Translations under genes and position numbers: made by a program
Origin: Tuctoria greenei
Lineage: Eukaryota > Streptophyta > Magnoliopsida > Poales > Poaceae
DNA length: 64,000 nt
Direction of reading: 5' to 3'
Assembly (NCBI GenBank): GCA_036927565.1
Contig: JAYESD010000005.1
Location: 98,682,301-98,746,300 of the forward strand
In this document: one piece after another, positions 58,165 through 64,000 of the stretch
Position numbering within the stretch: position 1 is the stretch's first letter
Layout: the number at the start of each line of letters is the position of its first letter
The notes under the pieces: model-generated
Databases searched by the model: none
What the model saw: the letters and a program-made list of their open reading frames with translations, nothing else
What the model was told of the DNA's origin: nothing

Positions 58165-59129
58165 TGTGCCTAACAGAAGAATTCAAGGGTTGGTAAGAAT
58201 TGATTGTAGACTTTGTGCAAATAAGAATTTATAGTTTCAGATTGTCAGGGTACCGGACTTGTCCATTTTCAGAGTGCAGACTTGTCTGGAGCACCGGACT
58301 TGTCCGCACTTGAATATCGGACTAGTCTGGCCCGACATAAGAACCCTAACTTCCTATTTCCAACAAATCTAGCTCGAATCGATTCACAATGAGAGGGAAA
58401 CGGTAGGAGTACATCTAGAAGAGTAATGTATGCCCTAGGAATCAAGAAAAATAAGCAAGATTCGAGAAAATGTGAGAACAAGGGTTAAGTGAAATTTTAT
58501 TAAAAATTTTGAAGCTTGAAGTTGAAGGGGCAAAGTAGGGTCCGGATAAGTCTGGTGTGGGCAAGCTTCGCGCCTAGGAGAGGATTTCCCTTAATCTTCG
58601 ATTTTGATGGCTGGATGCAGAAATCGCCTTGGGAACTCACGGTAGAAGAGAGAGAGAGAGCAAAAGAGATTGTGAGATGAGGGGGGTGAGCTCCCAGCGG
58701 CGGGCTAGGGTTAACCCCGATAGATATAGACTAGTCCGGTCGCTACCAGACAAGTCCAGTATGCCAGACCAGGGCCGGACTAGTATGCGGCAACAGACTA
58801 GTCTGGTGCTGATGTTGGACTAGTTCGATGTCAGCAGGACAGAACAGAATTGAACAACTTGATTTTGGTTGTTCAATCTAATAGTGATCTAAAGGACATC
58901 ATTTCACAAATAATCCTGATGAATATGACCAGTAAGCAATCAACAAACATACAATGGCCATAATTCACCAAGATCCACTAATTTAAATAATTTTCAATAG
59001 AAAAATCGAGATAAGGGAAAAATTTTTGCAAAAATGAGTAAATTTTGAAATCACAATTAGGTATGCGGTGTTTCAAGCCACATTTCAAGTGTCAAGTATA
59101 TTTTGCTCATTTGTTAGCTCAAAAAATCT
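58165..59129. other. Element C spacer between pol and the 3' ORF
   Basis: No convincing gene. CGGACTAGTCTGG / CCGGACTTGTCC variants recur at 58255-58340 and 58728-58830, so the LTR-type palindromes also occur in the internal region, next to TCGCGCCTAGGAGAGG and a GA-rich run (58646-58680). Confidence 0.6.
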
Positions 59130-60845
59130 CTTTTCATCAACTTCGCATCCTGCATAGTCAGCATCGGAATATCCTATCAAGTTAAACTTGGATCCTTTGA
59201 GATACCAAAGGTAAAATTCTTTTTACAGCTATTAAATGGCACTCTTTAGGTGTGGCTTGAAACCTTCCACACATACACACACTAAGCATAATATATGGCC
59301 TAGATGCACATAAATAGAGTAATGAGCCAATCATAGACCCATATACCTTTTGATCTACGTTTGGACCATCTTCGTTGAGATTGAGATGTCCATTAGTTGC
59401 CATGGGTGTCTTCATGGGCTTGGCCTTGTCCATATTGAACTTCTTGAGGATGTCCTGCGTGTACTTGGTTTGGCTTATGAAAGTGCCTTCTCTTAATTGC
59501 TTCACTTGGAATTCCAAGAAGAACTTTAATTCTCCCATCATCGACATCTCGAATCTGTCTATAATAATCTTGCTAAATTCTTCACAAAAGTATTTACTAG
59601 TAGAACCAAAAATAATATCATCAACATGGATTTGACATACAAATCGATTATCATCAAAATGTATTGTGAACAAATTATAATCATATTTTTCCAATCTTAA
59701 ACCATTTTTTGTTAGAAAACCTCTAAGGCACTCATACCAAGCTCGAGGAGCTTGTTTGAGGCCATAGAGAACCTTACACAATTTATACAAATGGTTGGGG
59801 TACTCTTGATCTTTGAATCCTGGTGGCTGCTCCACGTACACTTCCTCCTTAAGGGGACTATTGAGGAAATCACTTTTGACGTCCATTTTATACAGCTTAA
59901 AATTATGGTCAGTAGCATATGTTAATAAAATATGAATGGACTCAAGTCTAGCTACGGGGGTGAATGTTTCATCGAAGTCCAAACCTTCGACTTGTGAATG
60001 ACCATTTTCTACAAGTCACACCTTATTTCTTGTTACCACTCCATGTTCATATTGCTTGTTCCAAAAGACCCATTTGGTTCCTATGATGTTCCCCTTTGGT
60101 CTCTCTACAAGCTACCACACTTCATTTCTCTTGAAGTTGTTCAGCTTTTCTTACATTGCAATCACCCAATCTGGATCCTTTAGTGCTTCTTCTACCCTGT
60201 ATGGTTCCAGAAAAGAGACAAAAGAGTAATATTCACAGAAATTGGCTATGCGAGATCTAGTTGTTACTCCCTTAGCAATGTCTCCAATGATGTTGTTAAC
60301 GGGATGATCTCTTTGTATACTCTGATGTACTCTTGGGTGAGGAACTTGTGAAGTTATTTGCACTCCATTTTCATCATTGTCAATGTCTCCCCCTAGATCA
60401 TTGCTTCCTTGATTATATTGGTCTTCTTGATCTTCCTGATCTTGATCTTGTGCATGAGCTCCCCCTTGATCATTGCTTTCTTGTTCAAGATCATCTTGTG
60501 CACTTGAGTCTTGTGGTTGTTCTTTAGGTCGAATATCACAAGGTGCCATCCTCCTCAACGCTTAACATGGGGCTTCTTCTTGATCTAGCACACACTTATT
60601 AACTTTCTCCACTTGGGAGCCGTTAGTTTCATTGAACACTACGTCACGTGCAACCTCAACAAGGCCAGAGACTTTGTTGAAGACACGATAAGTGTAGGCG
60701 TTCGAATCATAATAAAGCAAGAACCCTTCATTTGATTTCGAAGCGAACTTCAAAGTCAACATTTAGATCCAAATACTTTGAAATATGAAACGTTCGGTCT
60801 GTTACTGGTGAGGAGCTCATATGGCGTTGTTGAAGTATTAATGTG
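59130..60845 (-). pseudogene. pol: Element C pol: integrase end, reverse transcriptase, start of RNase H
   Basis: Reading leftward: TPYELLTSNRPNVSYFKVFG (integrase C-terminal side, 60830-60770), KSNEGFLLYYDSNAYTYRVF and GLVEVARDVVFNETNGSQVE (60762-60562), an Asp/Gln-rich spacer (60558-60151), then RT MDFDETFTPVARLESIHILL, FKLYKMDVKSDFLN, VLYGLKQAPRAWYE and the catalytic box IHVDDIIFGST (His replaces the first Tyr of YVDD). It ends with SMIGSLLYLCASRPYIMLSV and an RNase H start GYSDADYAGC near 59160, after which the domain stops abruptly. The 801-codon homologue in element A is full length. Sirevirus-type by the DDIIFG and PMATNGHL contexts. Confidence 0.88.
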
Positions 60846-61370
60846 ACACTTCTCTTGGATCCACTAAGGAGCAGCCCGCGGAAGTTCTTTGTTCGGTGGG
60901 GCTTTGGCCTCAATCAAGTGTTCTAGTGGATGCGAGTATGAGACGGTGGTTTTTACGTTGTTCGGCCACAAGGAGCGTAACACCCTACTCCACGGTTGAT
61001 GGTATTTCTAGTATGTGTGTATGCGTGTGTGTAATATTTGTTTCTTGGTCCCTTGTGACGGTGGCGGTCCGGGCCTTTTATAGACAAGGTTGAACGCCTT
61101 ACAAGTGGGGTCCCAGGGCCCGACAAGTGGTCCCAGGGTAATCTTATCCTAAAGATCTAAGGCTTCTTGCATAAGATTCCTCTGACCGCGGCTTTGAAGA
61201 CTCATCGTCTTGCCATCCGAGTTGTTAGTAGCCCATGTGATGTTACTGACATGGCAAGGGATGTCCCGTACAACTATCTTTGTCGTCGTAAGCTACCCAC
61301 TTGGTGGAGTGAGATAGGCCTACGGCGTCTTCACTGTGATGCGATTGGTCGTAGTGGTACCTAACATTAG
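60846..61370 (-). repeat. LTR-like fragment, minus orientation
   Basis: On minus a TATA box CTATAAAAGGCCCGGACC (about 61083-61066) precedes a (GTGTGT/ACACAC)-rich stretch (61012-61034) and the block CTTAGTGGATCCAAGAGAAG. It interrupts the integrase frame of element C near 60845. No protein. Boundaries not resolved. Confidence 0.4.
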
Positions 61371-61965
61371 GCGTGCACCGCGCCATTTGTATGGGGAAGA
61401 CGTATATCTTCAATAATTGACAGGAACAAGGTGCACCGCCCTCTTAACTCCCGCGTCCCACTGTCTAGGTCAAGTGGTTGGACTATGTGACAGCTCGGGA
61501 GCTCACCACTGCGGAGGAGGTCAGGTCCTGCCTTTTGGACCACGTGGCAGCTCGGGAGCTCATCTCTGCGAAGGAGGCTAGGTCCCGTCCTAATGGACAC
61601 GTGGTGGTGCCAAGAGCTCACCTCCGTGGTGGAGGTTAGGTCTCGCCTTGCAGGACACGTGGCAGCGTTGGAGCCCGCCCATATGGGAGGTTGCCCGTCT
61701 GATGTCTTGGTTCACGCGATAGCTCCGGAGCCCTATCTCACGGGGAGGAGGGATCCTTACCCGCTGGACACGTGATTACCTGAAGGCTCGTCTCCAAAGG
61801 GGGTGTTGAGCTTCTCCTTCGGGGCTTCTTGCGGGTACCCTGGACCACCTATCTGAGGTTGATGGTTCCGGGTCTCTTGAACACGTGGCGCCCTCGGACC
61901 CTGCCTCTGCTGGGAGGCGGGGTACCTAGGCGGCTCCAGCTTGTGCGCGAGGGCACCCGGTATGC
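61371..61965 (+). repeat. E2 5' LTR-like region with repeated ACACGTGG units
   Basis: A diverged tandem unit of about 55-65 bp (GGACCACGTGGCAGCTCGGG, AGCTCACC, GGAGGTTAGGTC) repeats at 61490-61680 and more loosely to 61900. It contains CACGTGG cores at about 61541, 61597, 61651, 61770 and 61880. It ends at GGTATGCCGGGTACCGACA (61950-61969), the likely LTR end, since GTGGCTTCTGGGTCC that follows starts the stretch shared with E1. Confidence 0.55.
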
Positions 61966-64000
61966 CGGGTACCGACAGTGGCTTCTGGGTCCACCTTGGG
62001 GGGAGGCGACGAGCCCGAGGGTGGAGCCCTATCTTGCTTTCCGACGCTGTCTTTTAATTTTGTCTTGATCAGCCGAAGCGGTGCACGCCTCTGCCGTTGT
62101 GTCCATGCGTCCCTCTCTAGTTGAGGGGTCGTGGCAAAGGGATCTCTGCTTGCTGCAAGATTGTTGCAACGGTTCCCAATGCGGCTGCTGCTCCTCTACT
62201 GCTTTCACTTCCGCATTTATGGGAACCGCAGGTTGCCTTCTCAGGCAGAGAACTGCCCGAGCCGGTTTTTCTGATGTGGGATCTGAGCCCGCTTGCCATG
62301 GACGTTGGGGCATGAGTCGCTAATTCCGAACCCGCCCAAATTTGCAAGGTGCGCTCAAACTCCGTTAGGGTGCTTTAAAAGGATACCTCTATAAGTAATG
62401 GTGGTTCCTCCCTTACGCACGCCCCTAGCATTCGAGTCTTCAACTTCCTTCTTGAGCGCCCACTCCTTCCTCAGCTTCAAGGTTCTCGACTCATGTACCA
62501 ATAGACTCAGCCTTGCCTCCTTCCCGGATGGAGGATGTCTCATCCGTGTGGCGGCACTTTGGCTGGGAGCACGAGGAGCAGCGGGATTTGATCTGTCCAG
62601 GCTCCTTACATCTAGAGTTGGAGGCAGGAGAGACCGTCTTCTTCCAGGCGTACGCATACTCTAGGTTCGTCCCTCCCGTTTCCTACTTCCTGATGACATT
62701 TCTGGAGGTTCTTGGGCTCCAGCTTCATCATCTGTCGCCGAACTCTCTGGTTGTGGCGACGGTGTTCTCGCATCTCTGCGAGATGTTCATTGGGGTACAT
62801 CCGAGTGTGCCGGTGTCCGGCAGTTCTTCCTGCTAAGACAGACCGGGAAGAAAAACAAGGCGGAATTCCTTGGCACCTACTACTTCTAGTGTCGGGTGCA
62901 CAACCCCTATAAGTACTTTACTCCGATCTCCTCAGCGAAGTAGTCTGGCTGGAGGAGCGACTGAGTAATTGTATGCAATGACGCCCACAATCGCATGGTC
63001 TTGCCTACCGGCTGGCCGGCGGTTAGGAAGGCGGCCTGGGAGGAACGCCCGGAGCTGGAGGCGATGTACACTCCGGTGATGGAGAGGATCCGAGTCCTGG
63101 CGGACCACAACCTGTCGGAGCTAGCGGTGATGGCGGACTTCATTCACTGTTGTATGCCCCCCCCCCCCCTAAAGCACAGTTGCCGCCTTGCATTGCTCTA
63201 CTTCGGGCTCCAAGATGGCACCAGGTTGCTCAGGGGTCAGGACACGGAGACGACCCAGCAGGAGGTATTTGAGATAATGTCCAAAACGTGCGATGAACCG
63301 CTGTCGCCAGACATCTTCAACAACCTGCGGGCTTGCCCACCGTTTTGCACAGATCTGGACCTTCGGATGAAGATTTTGAAGGAGATACCCAACCTGGACA
63401 TGATTGGTCTTGCGCCGCTGCAGGTTGGTGATGAGAGCCAGGGCCTAGCCATCGTCGACTCTTCGCAGGAGTCTCAGCCTTATTCAAGCTCCAAAGCTTC
63501 CAGGGAGGAGGAGGCACCTTCTGTCAGGGGGAAAGGCAAGGCGTCGGTCCTTGACGCAGGTAAGGGGAAGGCACCAGTCCCCGACACAAGCAAGGGGAAG
63601 GTCCTAGTGGTCGGGTTCATGAAGGAGAAACGCCCTCGGTCGCCACTGAGGGCGCCGCCGCAGGTGGCCTTCGCTCCAAGTCATCGTCCCTCAGTGCGCC
63701 CCTCTTCAACCTTGGGCATCGACGGTTCTTCGGGGGGAGGCTTGGTCTGTCAAGCGGTGGCTCCACCGACGTCATTGGCCGGCACATCGTCCAGCACCCC
63801 CGCTGCCAGCGCAGCCCTAGGTACTATAGGAGGCTTCGGGAGCGTCACGCCTACGGAGCCTCAGACAAAAAGGCCTCGGGCCGACGTCATCAGTAGCCCT
63901 GGAGGAGGCTCCAGGAGTAACTTCTTTGGATTTGGTGGAGACCCGCCGGTGCAGGGTGGCGGCGCCGCTAGTGGTTCCAATGGAGGACTTGCCGGGGCGA
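61966..64000 (+). mobile_element. E2: Transposase_28-type element, 3' part outside window
   Basis: Collinear with E1 (50490 onward): ACCGACAGTGGC, GAGCCCGAGGGTGGAGCCCTA, then a gag-like coding region with the same block order. It continues past the window end. Confidence 0.65.
62400..64000 (+). pseudogene. E2 gag-like protein (Transposase_28 domain), broken, 3' end outside window
   Basis: The clearest piece is 62513-62836: MEDVSSVWRHFGWEHEEQRD, LHLELEAGETVFFQAYAYSR, YFLMTFLEVLGLQLHHLSPN, VATVFSHLCEMFIGVHPSVP. This is the Transposase_28 pattern (GLQLHHLxPN ... CExFxGxxP). It continues in another frame with QFFLLRQTGKKNKAEFLGTY, a TAG near 62888, DAHNRMVLPTGWPAVRKAAW, EERPELEAMYTPVMERIRVL and ADHNLSELAVMADFIHCCM to a C-homopolymer (about 63157-63169) that likely shifts the frame. 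The rest (63250-64000) is proline/serine/glycine-rich with QDTETTQQEVFEIMSKTCDE-like residues. Probable gag of a Gypsy-type element. Confidence 0.62.

Larger units (their letters stand above)
54633..60845 (-). mobile_element. Element C: Sirevirus-like copia retrotransposon, minus strand, 5' part missing
   Basis: The 3' LTR (54633-56191, on plus TGAATGTGG...CTTTCA) is preceded on minus by polypurine tracts. A plant-transposon-type 3' ORF (58164-56637) and copia pol (60845-59130) follow in the expected reverse order. The element stops in integrase at about 60845 with no gag, primer site or 5' LTR. It inserted in the E1 minisatellite. Target duplication cannot be tested because the other end is lost. 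Confidence 0.85.

Noticed and set aside
62081..62400. Several overlapping ORFs on both strands upstream of the E2 gag
   Set aside because: No homologous frame is kept at the matching E1 positions (50580-50900); they are frame shadows in GC-rich leader.
1..64000. Possible tRNA, rRNA, centromeric satellite, telomere repeat or CRISPR array
   Set aside because: None seen by eye. The only tRNA-related sequences are short primer-binding sites, and the repeats present are minisatellites or transposon subterminal motifs.

Overview
The window is plant nuclear DNA, most likely from a large, repeat-rich grass genome (Poaceae; genus not determinable). The evidence is the mix of Ty1/copia elements (including Sirevirus-like ones with very long LTRs, PPT arrays and YVDDIIFG reverse transcriptase), grass-type En/Spm (CACTA) transposons with tnp2 and Transposase_24-like genes, and retroelements with a Transposase_28-like gag. 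I see no intact host gene, tRNA, rRNA or CRISPR array. Essentially everything is nested transposable elements, and the only recognisable host-derived coding sequence is a captured SNF2 (CLASSY/DRD1-like) helicase fragment.

Layout. (1) 1-24069 is one large CACTA element (CACTA-1) whose left end lies outside the window. Its second gene runs leftward (1-1764) and its tnp2 transposase runs rightward (16045-22310). Between them is a central block with two divergent, homologous promoter/leader regions around AGGCGGTT repeat arrays (13240-15500). It has been hit by a full-length Sirevirus-like copia element A (2237-12329, TSD ATTAG) and by a 2.9 kb solo LTR, S1 (19008-21881, TSD GCAGA). Just downstream of tnp2 it carries a captured helicase fragment arranged as a 0.5 kb inverted repeat with an 11-nt loop (22589-23684). 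(2) 24070-27267 is debris of Gypsy-type elements. (3) 27268-32696 is copia element B, a 5'-truncated relative of A. (4) 32697-50477 is copia element D on the minus strand. Its pol is split by solo LTR S2 (36899-47625, TSD GTTAC), and S2 is itself split by CACTA-2 (39587-47558, TSD ATG). S1 preserves the empty site for that last insertion. (5) 50478-54632 is a Transposase_28 gag element (E1) ending in a 72-bp minisatellite. (6) 54633-60845 is a minus-strand Sirevirus-like copia element C, truncated at its 5' side. (7) 60846-64000 is LTR sequence with G-box-like repeats followed by a second Transposase_28 gag element (E2), homologous to E1.

How the parts relate. Within each CACTA the tnp2 protein would recognise the element ends, while the second protein (Transposase_24-like) and the short subterminal repeats are thought to form the DNA-binding part of the transposition complex. 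All copies here carry stops or frameshifts; CACTA-2 has the fewest. The most unusual arrangement is the hairpin of helicase sequence at the 3' side of the CACTA-1 transposase. If the identification as CLASSY is right, a mobile element carries a fold-back copy of a gene of the RNA-directed DNA methylation pathway that silences such elements. That functional reading is inference; the inverted repeat itself is seen directly.
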